Of a stretch of DNA of 64,000 nt, positions 10,513 through 17,727 are shown piece by piece. The stretch covers positions 145,525 to 209,524 of the forward strand of contig UQGG01000005.1 in assembly GCA_900540475.1 (NCBI GenBank). Reading direction: 5' to 3'. A program made the translations under genes and the position numbers. The notes under the pieces were generated by a model. The model searched no databases. It was not told the origin of the DNA and saw only the letters and a program-made list of their open reading frames with translations. Source of the DNA: an uncultured Robinsoniella sp. Its GTDB lineage: Bacteria; Bacillota; Clostridia; Lachnospirales; Lachnospiraceae. How positions within the stretch are numbered: position 1 is the first letter of the stretch; each line of letters opens with the position of its first letter.

Positions 10513-10513
10513 A

Positions 10514-10558
10514 GAAATGCCCCTCACACCGGTTAATTAGGGTGTGAGGGGCATTTTC
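10514..10558. terminator. Bidirectional intrinsic terminator
   Basis: Near-perfect 16-bp inverted repeat (AAATGCCCCTCACACC and its complement) with a 10-nt loop. A- and T-rich flanks lie on both sides, between two convergent surface-protein genes. Confidence 0.9.
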
Positions 10559-10570
10559 TGATAAGGCAGC

Positions 10571-13330
10571 CTAATTTATTTTAACTTTTTGAACACTGCC
10601 ATAAGAGCCATATATTTTTTTACTGCCCACTTTTTTATAGGAACGGACCTTTACATAGTAAGTTTTCTTGGATTTCAACTTACCAATTGTTTTAGAGCTG
10701 CCACTAAAGCTTTGATATTTACCATTTTTAAAGCTTTTGTGCGTTGAATAAAAGAGCTGTGACCCAGTGGATCTGGAAGCTTTTTTTATCTGTATGGAAA
10801 AAGCTTTTTTCTTGCTATCTACACGGCGGATTCCCGGAGCTTTGGGTGCAATGTAAAAATACACTTTTTTTGTTCCATAAAAAGCGCCCTTCCCGGTTAA
10901 GCGAATTGTTGCCTTGCCTGGATTTTTATTATTGAAATATGAAATCGAGTAGTCTACATTCTTTTTAAGGGTCTGGCCGTTTATCTTAAGTCTGACGGAA
11001 GGTCGTTGTGATTTTGCATTGTAGATTTTCTGTTTGACAGCGGATACGGAAACTTTGGAAATATCCGCACGCAAAAGCCTCGGAATAACAGCCTGATCTG
11101 TTGTGCCGCAAAGACTGCAGGTTCGTTCCTTGCTGCCATGGCGGTCATAAGTAGACTGCCGCTGTATTTTCCAGTTTCCGTATTTGTGTGCTGTCTGTTG
11201 GATACTAGCAGTTTGCAAGCTTTCTCCACATATGGTACATTTCAACGTTTTGGTGCCGTTTGAACGGCAGGTGGGCTGCTTGGTTATGGTCCAATTACCA
11301 GGAACATGAGAGGCTGGAATAGTCTGCTCTTCGCTCATCTGGCAGAGACTGCAGGTGTGGATTTTTTTGCCGGATGAAACACAGGTGGGCGAAGCTGTTA
11401 TTTTCCAATCTCCAAACTGATGCTGCAATTTTGGAACAGCCAGTGTTTCGGTACGGCTGCATTTGATGCAGGTATGGGAATGTGAGCCATCATCCGTACA
11501 GGTAGCCGCAACCGTTTCCTCCCATGGACCATAGGAATGACTAAGACTGTCACAAATAATTTCACCTGTATTTGTATCCAAGTAGTAGATCCGATTGTCA
11601 AAATTTAATTCTGGTTCTTTATAAATACAATAATCAGAATTAATATAATATTTTTTATCCTCTATCGGGACTATACCGGTACGAAGCAGCCTTTGCCCGT
11701 TTTCCGGAGAAAAATAATACGTCTTGCCATCAGCATCCTGAAAGCCGGTCTGCATTTCATGGTTTTTTCCAAAAAAGTAAGTGGATCCACTAATTTCATG
11801 TAGTCCCTCTGCTAAATTCCCTTCGCGATCATAATAATATTTTTTTCCATCATGAACATACCAGTTTTCAATGCGGGACACTGCTTTTTCATAATCAACG
11901 ATAACGGGAGTTTCCGTGTCAATTTTGGTACCACCAGTTTCGTCAATACGAGTGGTTAAGAAATCTTTGCGAAAACCATTTTTTATTTCTTCATTTGCTA
12001 CATATAGTTTACTTCCACGGGCAAGCTCATCAAAAGCACTTTGGAAAAGTTCCCGTTCTGAGGAAAAATGTAAGACAAATTCAATAGGTAGCTGCGTTTC
12101 ACTAAAAGCATAAGAATAAATTGTATTTACGGAAGCCGGAATATCTATTCTCTCTGTTTGCGTTATTCCATTAAAGGTAAAATTACAAATGGTTTTTACA
12201 CCATATGGGATTGTATATACATTTAAAGGATATGAAGCAGGATATACTACTAACATATATTCACGTCCACTTTTATAAAACAAAATACCATCTTCATCAT
12301 ATAGTATCGGATTACCCTTTTCTACAAAGATATGTTTGAGGGTAAAACAATTAAATGTAACATATTTTGTACTGAGGTCTATAAGTGTTTTTGGGTATTT
12401 AAGTGTTTCGATATTATGCATTTTATAAAATGCGTAATCTTTTATACGTTCCACTTTTGTCAAGATAATGGTCTTTAAATAAGCATTGTTATAAAAAGCA
12501 CCTTCTTCGACATTAAGAACTGAATCCGGCGAAGTGTAGCTATCCCCAGGGAGCATGGCTGGATAAAGGATCAATTTGGTACCATCCTTGGTTAAAAGTG
12601 CGCCGTCTACCACCTTGTAATGCTGGTTATCCTCAGCGACAGTTATACTTTCAAGATTATGGAGGGTATGGTCCTCATCAAAGTGCTCCAATGAGGCAGG
12701 GATTTCTATATTTTTAATAGCACATTTGGAAAATGCACCATTAGATATATAAGTTATGCCTTCAGGGATTTTTGCGGTCCCAGAACCAAGAATTTCACAA
12801 TGAATTTCTGTAATAGAATATTCTGCATTTTTATACTCTGCAGTCCAGGGTTTATTTGGATCCCCATGTGAGAAATTGCCAAATACGTCAACGTAAGGAT
12901 CATCTATAATTGCTGCAGTTGGAGTGTCACCAACAGTCAACACTTGATATTTGCCAAATCGATCAGAAAAAACATCCCCTACTTGAGCAGTACTTTCCAA
13001 TTCTGCTGAAGACTTAATGGAAGCAGAGGAGTTATTGGTGTTTTCCTCTGTCTCTTCGTTTAATGCTGATTGAGTTTCAGTTTCTGGTTCTTTTTCAACG
13101 AGAGCAGTTTCCGAAGTGGATGCTTCTGTTTCCTGAAAACCTTCTGATACCATTTCTGAAAAATCTTCTGGAAATTCGGTTTCATAAATATATTCTGTCA
13201 GTGCTTCTGTTTCAATATATCCAGAAACTGTGTTTGTTTTATTATCAGGAGCTGCATAAGCGATATTAGATGCGAGCATTGATAATATAAGTGTAGACGA
13301 TAATAATATAGAAATAATTCTTTTTTTCAT
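10571..13330 (-). CDS. Secreted BspA-like surface protein with choline-binding-type and CxxC repeats
   Basis: 919 aa with a signal peptide (1-26, ending IAYA) and a Glu/Thr/Ser-rich linker. BspA-like LRR_5 repeats span about 130-470. Cell-wall-binding-type repeats follow near 487-600 (GKKYYYDREG, GKTYYF). Four roughly 35-residue modules at about 605-750 share W-x3-x2-TC and TCxxC cores. An Ig-like domain and a fibronectin-like C-terminus complete it. The start has AGGGAGAT upstream. It shares signal/linker/LRR design with the convergent giant protein, suggesting a related surface role. The Cys pairs could bind metal or form disulfides; unproven. Confidence 0.75.
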   Translation of the reverse strand: MKKRIISILLSSTLILSMLASNIAYAAPDNKTNTVSGYIETEALTEYIYETEFPEDFSEMVSEGFQETEASTSETALVEKEPETETQSALNEETEENTNNSSASIKSSAELESTAQVGDVFSDRFGKYQVLTVGDTPTAAIIDDPYVDVFGNFSHGDPNKPWTAEYKNAEYSITEIHCEILGSGTAKIPEGITYISNGAFSKCAIKNIEIPASLEHFDEDHTLHNLESITVAEDNQHYKVVDGALLTKDGTKLILYPAMLPGDSYTSPDSVLNVEEGAFYNNAYLKTIILTKVERIKDYAFYKMHNIETLKYPKTLIDLSTKYVTFNCFTLKHIFVEKGNPILYDEDGILFYKSGREYMLVVYPASYPLNVYTIPYGVKTICNFTFNGITQTERIDIPASVNTIYSYAFSETQLPIEFVLHFSSERELFQSAFDELARGSKLYVANEEIKNGFRKDFLTTRIDETGGTKIDTETPVIVDYEKAVSRIENWYVHDGKKYYYDREGNLAEGLHEISGSTYFFGKNHEMQTGFQDADGKTYYFSPENGQRLLRTGIVPIEDKKYYINSDYCIYKEPELNFDNRIYYLDTNTGEIICDSLSHSYGPWEETVAATCTDDGSHSHTCIKCSRTETLAVPKLQHQFGDWKITASPTCVSSGKKIHTCSLCQMSEEQTIPASHVPGNWTITKQPTCRSNGTKTLKCTICGESLQTASIQQTAHKYGNWKIQRQSTYDRHGSKERTCSLCGTTDQAVIPRLLRADISKVSVSAVKQKIYNAKSQRPSVRLKINGQTLKKNVDYSISYFNNKNPGKATIRLTGKGAFYGTKKVYFYIAPKAPGIRRVDSKKKAFSIQIKKASRSTGSQLFYSTHKSFKNGKYQSFSGSSKTIGKLKSKKTYYVKVRSYKKVGSKKIYGSYGSVQKVKIN

Positions 13331-13444
13331 AGCTATCTCCCTTGTTTAAATAAAGTACTGCTATTGTTTTCTGGTTCAGCTTTCTTAATAATAATCCTTT
13401 TGTTTTTATATTCCAGGGTGACTACCCGTTCTTCTTTAGATAAT

Positions 13445-13468
13445 CCATCACCCTTACCCAAGTGATGG
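13445..13468. repeat. Inverted repeat in the gap before the island
   Basis: CCATCAC and GTGATGG flank a 10-nt loop in the 250-bp gap between the 919-aa gene and the first island gene. It could be a weak terminator for leftward transcription; there is no clear U tract. Confidence 0.4.
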
Positions 13469-13504
13469 GGAGGATTAATTTGCCTGTAATGCACCGGGAC
13501 TAAA

Positions 13505-13558
13505 AGAACCATGTAATCCAGTTGGCCAGATAATATTAGTCGGCATGTATTTACGGAC
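13505..13558 (+). repeat. 54-bp repeat, copy 1
   Basis: About 90% identical to 14496-14549 in direct orientation. One plus-strand frame encodes KEPC-PVG-IILVG-YLRT in both copies, so the repeat may be a fragment of a duplicated gene tail rather than a recombination site. Confidence 0.75.
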
Positions 13559-13581
13559 TAACAACTTTGGGGATTACTCTC

Positions 13582-13803
13582 TTATTCTTTTTTTTGTTCA
13601 CTATTCGGCACATACTCCAGCAACTCGCCGGGTTGGCAATTCAGCAACTCACAGACTTTGTCGAGGGCTTTCGCGCCTATTGGCTTCTTTTCCCGAATAT
13701 ATTGTATTGCGTTCTCGCCTAGAAGCTTTTCCCGTCTCAATCTTGTGGTTGTGTACCCAGCTTCTTTTAGCAATTCTAGCACATCTCTCTTATAAACTAA
13801 CAT
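13582..13803 (-). CDS. Small Cro/CI-type HTH repressor
   Basis: 73 aa from the ATG at 13803, preferred over the in-frame GTG at 13815 because GGAAGGTG sits 8-9 nt before the ATG. The sequence forms a compact helix-turn-helix fold ending CELLNCQPGELLEYV. It is paralogous to the HTH protein at 15406 (CELLSCQPGDIMEYI). It probably binds operators in the nearby island promoters; which set is not known. Confidence 0.75.
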   Translation of the reverse strand: MLVYKRDVLELLKEAGYTTTRLRREKLLGENAIQYIREKKPIGAKALDKVCELLNCQPGELLEYVPNSEQKKE

Positions 13804-13854
13804 CCAAAATATCACCTTCCTTTTTATATCATTACCAGCATGAGTAAATAAATT

Positions 13855-13901
13855 GTAAACATGCCCCTTTTTTTATTTTACCAAAAAAGGGGCATGTTTA
13901 C
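13855..13901. terminator. Hairpin with A/T tracts between two minus-strand genes
   Basis: Perfect 13-bp inverted repeat (GTAAACATGCCCC) extended by a T7/A6 pairing. It lies between the gene ending at 13997 and the HTH gene, and fits a terminator for the leftward transcript or a regulatory hairpin. Confidence 0.65.
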
Positions 13902-13996
13902 AAGATAATTACTCTCGTGGTCAAATAGTAGAATTCAGGTCAATCTCCAGAAACAAGTTCTATTGGCATTTCCAGGGTTATGTCTTCTACTGCTTA

Positions 13997-14200
13997 TTAT
14001 ACGTCAAATAACTCTATAATGTCATCATTGGGAATTACATCCATTAATAACTCATGCGCTAGCCAATTTGTATCATTCCGGTTTTCTACGCAAACATATT
14101 TAACAACGTTCCTTACTAAGTTCGTTAATCCCTCTTCATCCACTATTTCTAATATCTCTCTTATATCACTTGAATATTTTGCAAATTGCATATCATTCAT
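13997..14200 (-). CDS. 67-aa acidic protein of unknown function
   Basis: ATG 9 nt after AGGAGGG. The protein is acidic and mostly helical (EILEIVDEEGL) with no recognised family. Its transcript begins with the same leader as the plus-strand island operons (AAAGACAGTTACAAAACA read on the minus strand), so it belongs to the same regulon. The expression context supports a real gene; function is unknown. Confidence 0.6.
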   Translation of the reverse strand: MNDMQFAKYSSDIREILEIVDEEGLTNLVRNVVKYVCVENRNDTNWLAHELLMDVIPNDDIIELFDV

Positions 14201-14233
14201 TAATTGTTCCCTCCTATAGATTGTTGTTTGGTG

Positions 14234-14359
14234 TTTTGTAACTGTCTTTATTATACATTAAATATGATGTAATGTACATTGGCAAATACACTGAAATTAA
14301 TGTATTTTATTGTGCATATTGTACATTATTAATAATGTAAAAAAGACAGTTACAAAACA
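14234..14359. promoter_or_regulatory. Divergent promoter region with mirrored leaders and operator-like palindromes
   Basis: The ends are inverted copies of TTTTGTAACTGTCTTT. Between them lie AT-rich palindromes around TACATT/AATGTA, including AATACACTGAAATTAATGTATT. On the plus strand, TTGTGC and TAATGT are 17 nt apart. On the minus strand, a TATAAT precedes the leader of the 67-aa gene. The region is closely similar to the reverse complement of 17150-17245. Confidence 0.7.
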
Positions 14360-14362
14360 GCA

Positions 14363-14379
14363 ACCCGAGAAGAACGGGT
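14363..14379 (+). promoter_or_regulatory. Leader hairpin next to a GTG start
   Basis: ACCCG and CGGGT pair around a 7-nt loop and end 6 nt before the GTG at 14386, with GGTGG overlapping the 3' arm. It matches the hairpin-RBS design seen before the later small genes. Confidence 0.55.
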
Positions 14380-14385
14380 GGAAAA

Positions 14386-14586
14386 GTGCCTGATTCATGG
14401 ATTGACGGCATAATGAGAGAAGAAATCATAAGAATAAAATTTAATAGGAGATCTTTACTAGATAGAATAGAACGGAAAATTACATACTATATAAAAGAAC
14501 CGTGTAAGCCAGTTGGCTGGATAATATTAGTCGGCAAGTATTTACGGACCAAAACCCCTAAAGGGAGGATTTACGGTTCTTTCTGA
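14386..14586 (+). CDS. Possible 66-aa protein, perhaps a truncated gene
   Basis: A GTG start lies behind a promoter, the shared leader and a hairpin with a weak GGTGG site. The C-terminal part (KEPCKPVGWIILVGKYLRT) lies in the 54-bp repeat also found at 13505. No family was recognised. The leader supports translation, but the short length and duplicated tail suggest a remnant. Confidence 0.4.
   Translation: MPDSWIDGIMREEIIRIKFNRRSLLDRIERKITYYIKEPCKPVGWIILVGKYLRTKTPKGRIYGSF
14496..14549 (+). repeat. 54-bp repeat, copy 2
   Basis: Direct copy of 13505-13558 with about five substitutions. The two copies bracket the HTH and 67-aa gene pair, a 0.94-kb segment. Confidence 0.75.
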
Positions 14587-14736
14587 TATTTAGGTAATGT
14601 GAGATTTCTGATATCCTAATAGGACCGTTAAATCTGTAATGAATACAGACTTGACGCTCCTTTGCTATTTCTTGCCATAATTTTATTTTTTAAGAACAGG
14701 AATATTTGGTAGATTTCTAAGCCCGAGCGCTAATAT

Positions 14737-15036
14737 TTAAGACATAATAGACTGTTCGTAGTCTGTACCATCTTTGTATAATGTTTCAGGCGCAATATCA
14801 ATCTCACCGTCAAGCCATGTAACGGTATCAAAATCAATATAAACCTGATTAAAAATATTAATATCTTTGAGGATCTGGAATACAGGAAGGTCTAGCAGGG
14901 GGGTTACATCGTATACTTTAGATACACCGTCCGAGAAAGAAAGAGCTAACTTGTAATCTGGTAACGGTTTAACAACAACAACTTTAATCATTGGCGTGTT
15001 GGAGCCAGCATATACAATTCCATTAAGTTCCTACAT
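14737..15036 (-). pseudogene. DUF2442-like gene with a stop at codon 2
   Basis: The body (VKPLPDYKL, VYDVTPLLDLPVF, DTVTWLDGEIDIAPETLY) matches the DUF2442 family of small proteins often found with toxin-antitoxin-like partners. The natural start appears to be the ATG at 15036, which has AAAGGA in front and the family-like ELNGIVYAGS following, but codon 2 is TAG. An internal ATG at 14991 leaves an 84-aa open frame without a visible ribosome site. It is either a recent loss of function or a shortened protein from the internal start. Confidence 0.6.
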
Positions 15037-15133
15037 AAAAAAACCAATCCTTTCAATTCATATCATTTTGAAATTTTCTTCTATAGCAGCAAGGAAAAAC
15101 GAACGCATACTGTCTTAAATTAATAGTAGTAAC

Positions 15134-15166
15134 AAAAAGCCCTGGATATTTTATCTGGGGCTTTTT
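15134..15166 (+). terminator. Intrinsic terminator of the AGCCC...GGGGCT family
   Basis: AAAAAGCCC and GGGGCTTTTT enclose a 14-nt loop. Similar hairpins recur at 17084, 20685, 21823 and 28870. No intact gene precedes this one, so it marks a decayed gene end. Confidence 0.7.
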
Positions 15167-15184
15167 ATATAAAACGATACCCTT

Positions 15185-15343
15185 ATGAGCAGCTTAAAGG
15201 CGGCAGGAGTGGACAAAATTATGAAAGGCACAGAAGATACCGTATGAGGGTTGTGCACAGTAAACGTCCGCAAAGGGCAGGGAACAAATTACGCCGATAT
15301 TGCAGTGATCCACACCTTAAGGGAGTTTGAATCTAGTGGATAA
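15185..15343 (+). pseudogene. Fragment with internal TGA
   Basis: A 53-codon frame from ATG at 15185 is interrupted by TGA at codon 21 and continues in the same frame (CTVNVRKGQGTNYADIAV) to TAA. The even, protein-like composition on both sides of the stop suggests a decayed gene fragment. No family was recognised. The rest of the 14992-15405 gap has only the terminator. Confidence 0.4.
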
Positions 15344-15405
15344 GAAATACAGCGGATTTATTTATGTGCAGTATATAGAAAAGGCATAAAAATACCCATG
15401 GGGAA

Positions 15406-15660
15406 TTACTCCTCGGGGGTATTTTTTATGTCTTTTTCTTGGATATATTCCATAATGTCACCAGGTTGACAACTAAGAAGTTCGCAAATTCTCTCTATCG
15501 TGGCTGTGGAAACGTCACCTTTTCCGGTTCTCATCTTATTTATTATTCCGGGACTTATACCGCTGTCCCTTAAGAATTGCCACTTTTTACCATGATCCTC
15601 TAATAAGTCTTGTAACTTGTTAAATCTGATTTTAGTAGATCTTTCCCCGTGAACTGCCAT
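15406..15660 (-). CDS. Small Cro/CI-type HTH repressor with upstream operator array
   Basis: 84 aa from the ATG at 15660, chosen over upstream in-frame TTG and ATG codons because GAAGG is 7-8 nt before it. An HTH fold (WQFLRDSGISPGIINKMRTGKG) is followed by ERICELLSCQPGDIMEYI, as in the paralog at 13582. The 200 bp upstream carry four or five copies of a GTACTA-TAGTAC palindrome. It is therefore likely the repressor of both its own promoter and the divergent plus-strand operon at 15948. Confidence 0.8.
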   Translation of the reverse strand: MAVHGERSTKIRFNKLQDLLEDHGKKWQFLRDSGISPGIINKMRTGKGDVSTATIERICELLSCQPGDIMEYIQEKDIKNTPEE

Positions 15661-15729
15661 GTTCATACCTTCTTTCAATGTTTATTGTTGTTAAGTATAG
15701 CATATTTACATATATAATACCAGTTTAAA

Positions 15730-15881
15730 AGTACTAGAAATAGTACTAATAGTTTTGTAAAAACAGTGCGTGAACTAGTACAATATGCATAAATTTAGTA
15801 CTAGAACTAGCAATATACACAAAAAAACGTACTAGTTCTAGCAATATAACTATTGTAAAAACGTACTAGATATAGTACAAT
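15730..15881. promoter_or_regulatory. Operator array and plus-strand promoter
   Basis: Palindromes related to GTACTA-N4-TAGTAC lie at 15730-15747 and 15863-15878, with variants near 15797 and 15829. The plus promoter is TTGTAA (15853-15858), 17 nt, TACAAT (15876-15881); the last operator fills its spacer. The transcript begins with the shared leader (AAAGATAGTTACAAAACAG). Confidence 0.75.
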
Positions 15882-15919
15882 AAAGATAGTTACAAAACAG
15901 CAAACAACAAAACAGAAAT

Positions 15920-15931
15920 CCGGAAAACCGG
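15920..15931 (+). promoter_or_regulatory. Leader hairpin before the gene at 15948
   Basis: CCGG-AAAA-CCGG followed by GAGAAAAGAGG, the ribosome site of the next gene. It is a short member of the island's hairpin-RBS family. Confidence 0.6.
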
Positions 15932-15947
15932 GAGAAAAGAGGAAATT

Positions 15948-16181
15948 ATGATTAACACATTATCTTATGTATTAGGAAACGAAGAAGAAATAAAAGTAGG
16001 GAATACATATTATTTTGGACAGATCTGGAACAGTGACGGGGACGGCGAAGACTTGCTTGAATCCGGAACAATTGCAATATGGGATTCCGCAAAAGAAGCG
16101 GAATATGTTCTATGGTTCAATACCGTAGAAGAAAACGAAGATCTTTTACAAACGCTTGTAAAAATTACCAATATAATTTAA
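15948..16181 (+). CDS. 77-aa acidic protein, member of a three-copy local family
   Basis: ATG behind AGAGG. It shares EIKVGNTYYFGQIW, DGE, an E-rich turn and a terminal LVKITNI with the proteins at 16671 and 20744. This suggests a small beta-rich fold. It is the first gene after the operator-controlled promoter. No known family was recognised; phage- or ICE-type accessory proteins are often of this kind. Confidence 0.65.
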   Translation: MINTLSYVLGNEEEIKVGNTYYFGQIWNSDGDGEDLLESGTIAIWDSAKEAEYVLWFNTVEENEDLLQTLVKITNII

Positions 16182-16193
16182 TTAGATATACCA

Positions 16194-16212
16194 CCCACCG
16201 GGATGCGGCGGG
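16194..16212 (+). promoter_or_regulatory. Hairpin-RBS element before the gene at 16227
   Basis: CCCACCG, loop GGATG, CGGCGGG: seven positions with one A-C mismatch. GGGAAAGCAGGGAGT follows and leads directly to the ATG. Confidence 0.7.
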
Positions 16213-16226
16213 GGAAAGCAGGGAGT

Positions 16227-16571
16227 ATGAAAGTAAAAGCAAATATGTCAATAAAAGCAAAGGTGGATAATAAAGTAGTATCGGTAAAAGTAATAGATCC
16301 TAACTACTCGGATCATGCAATTGAGGTTCAAATGGAAGAAGGAATTTTCAAAGATGAATATTGCATCGTAAAAAAAGAGGATATCGTAAAAGAAAAGAAA
16401 ACGAATAGATATTGCATCCAGGTAAATGATTTCAATTACAAAAAAGGTAAATGGTCATTTAAAGCATATAAATATTGCGAAACGATAGAAGAATGTAAAA
16501 AGGTCACAAGGCATTTCGGATATAGGGAATATAGGATATTGGATCGGATGACAAAAGAATATTTCATGTAA
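16227..16571 (+). CDS. 114-aa basic protein of unknown function
   Basis: The start is placed at 16227 because the in-frame ATG at 16203 lies inside the hairpin loop, while AGGGAG is 5 nt before 16227. The protein is lysine-rich and beta-like at first (SIKAKVDNKVVSVKVI), ending with aromatic and basic residues. No family was recognised. It is a middle gene of the small-protein operon. Confidence 0.6.
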   Translation: MKVKANMSIKAKVDNKVVSVKVIDPNYSDHAIEVQMEEGIFKDEYCIVKKEDIVKEKKTNRYCIQVNDFNYKKGKWSFKAYKYCETIEECKKVTRHFGYREYRILDRMTKEYFM

Positions 16572-16585
16572 CTATTACATACCTA

Positions 16586-16604
16586 CCCACCGGGGAGCGG
16601 TGGG
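16586..16604 (+). promoter_or_regulatory. Hairpin-RBS element (best example)
   Basis: Perfect 7-bp stem CCCACCG/CGGTGGG with loop GGGAG, then GAGAAGGAG and an ATG at 16618. The same loop GGGAG recurs at 18071 on a different stem. Confidence 0.8.
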
Positions 16605-16617
16605 AGAAGGAGATAAA

Positions 16618-16674
16618 ATGGAAATATTGGAAAATTTAATAATACAAATAAGAAAGGCAGGAAATAAAAAATGA
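16618..16674 (+). CDS. 18-aa leader peptide overlapping the next gene
   Basis: ATG 6 nt after AAGGAG, encoding MEILENLIIQIRKAGNKK. It stops at TGA overlapping the ATG of the next gene (ATGA), which also has GAAAGGCAGG inside this ORF. The arrangement suggests translational coupling; the peptide may have no function of its own. Confidence 0.5.
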   Translation: MEILENLIIQIRKAGNKK

Positions 16675-16916
16675 ATATGCCAACACATAGTTATATAAGA
16701 GAAAATGGACAGGAGATAAAAGTTTCTGGGGTATATTATTTTGGGCAATTATGGACTGGAGTAGGAGATGGGGAAGGATTATTAGAATATGGAGCGGTTT
16801 TATTGGATGATGATTTTGTTATTAGTTTTGAAATTTTTCAAAAAGACACCGATTTAATACACACATTAGTTAGGGTTACCAGTATTGTTTTACATGGGGT
16901 TGGCGATTTGGGGTAG
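16671..16916 (+). CDS. 81-aa protein, second member of the local family
   Basis: It shares EIKVSGVYYFGQLW, GDGEGLLE and TLVRVTSI with the 77-aa protein at 15948 and, more weakly, with 20744. Translation is probably coupled to the 18-codon ORF. The paralogs imply a repeated small fold whose target is unknown. Confidence 0.65.
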   Translation: MNMPTHSYIRENGQEIKVSGVYYFGQLWTGVGDGEGLLEYGAVLLDDDFVISFEIFQKDTDLIHTLVRVTSIVLHGVGDLG

Positions 16917-17046
16917 GATGTTCAAAACCCAAACAGTTATTAATAGTAATATAGGATATTTTGAAATACAGGCTAATTCAAGTTTGTTGTTTCAGCGATT
17001 AATAGCAACATTTGATGTATTGAAACATTATTAATATTAAAAGAAA

Positions 17047-17112
17047 AGATCATACACATAGATACAGTACCGTAAAAATAGCCTTGGAATTTAATTACGG
17101 AGCTATTTTTCA
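17047..17112 (+). pseudogene. Remnant of the 3' end and terminator of a 21032-type gene
   Basis: ATACACATAGATACAGTACC is followed by a TAA and an AATAGCC...GGAGCTATTTTT hairpin, matching the end of the gene at 21032 plus its terminator at about 85%. Only the tail survives here. The surrounding 16917-17150 gap has no other supported gene. Confidence 0.6.
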
Positions 17113-17149
17113 AATTCAGGATTGGTGATTTCCTCCTTTTGAACATAAT

Positions 17150-17245
17150 ACACATTATAAATAATGTAAAAATGCACAATAAAATACATTAAATTTAGTG
17201 TATTTGTCAATATACATTACACCGTATTTAATGTATAATAAAGAC
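17150..17245 (+). promoter_or_regulatory. Second copy of the island promoter/operator block
   Basis: Closely similar to the reverse complement of 14240-14340. It includes the palindrome AATACATTAAATTTAGTGTATT (17182-17203), a TATAAT (17234-17239) and the leader AAAGACAGTTAAAGAACAGC. It drives the gene at 17283. Confidence 0.7.
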
Positions 17246-17282
17246 AGTTAAAGAACAGCAAACAACAAACGGAGGGAACCAA

Positions 17283-17690
17283 ATGTATAAAGTAAACGGA
17301 ACACCAAATAGAAAAGCAATAGAAAAATTCGATAACGACAGACACATGTTTTACAGATTTCAAAACCCAGCTCACACAATCGAAGGTGAATATACCCAGA
17401 GTTGGGGAATGATATACAGTTCAGCCGAACAAGCCAGAGAATGTGCAGAAGAAGAGGGAATGGAAGAAGACGAAGCAGTTCTTCCTGGAAAAAGCTGCAT
17501 GACAACGTTCGAAGAGATCTTAAGCTTTACAGAACAATTTGGCAAAAACGATGTTCTCATGATCTTCAACGGAAACGACACATACGTTACCGGTCATGAC
17601 GGCGAATACGTAGCCGATTTTGACGAAGCTGTTGCAATCTGGAGTATGGAAGATGTAATCAAATACGCACAGGAAAACATTTGGAAATAA
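17283..17690 (+). CDS. 135-aa acidic protein of unknown function
   Basis: ATG after a strong GGAGGG. The protein is rich in Asp/Glu and aromatics, with motifs such as FQNPAHTIEGEYTQSWG and GNDTYVTGHDGEYVADFDEA. It is the first gene of the operon starting at the 17.2-kb promoter. Composition resembles small acidic proteins of mobile elements, some of which are DNA mimics; that possibility is speculation. Confidence 0.6.
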   Translation: MYKVNGTPNRKAIEKFDNDRHMFYRFQNPAHTIEGEYTQSWGMIYSSAEQARECAEEEGMEEDEAVLPGKSCMTTFEEILSFTEQFGKNDVLMIFNGNDTYVTGHDGEYVADFDEAVAIWSMEDVIKYAQENIWK

Positions 17691-17695
17691 ATTAA

Positions 17696-17708
17696 CCACC
17701 GGCCGGAG
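17696..17708 (+). promoter_or_regulatory. Degenerate hairpin-RBS element
   Basis: CCACCGGCCGG followed by AGAAAGCATGGGGG before the ATG at 17728. The stem is weak but the 3' AGAAAGC context is kept. Confidence 0.45.
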
Positions 17709-17727
17709 AAAGCATGGGGGAAAAAAT

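Noticed and set aside
13505..14549. Attachment sites of an integrated element
   Set aside because: No integrase or recombinase gene lies between or near the repeats, and the repeats could be coding.
16203..16226. Upstream ATG for the gene at 16227
   Set aside because: It lies in the loop of the leader hairpin, with no ribosome site before it.
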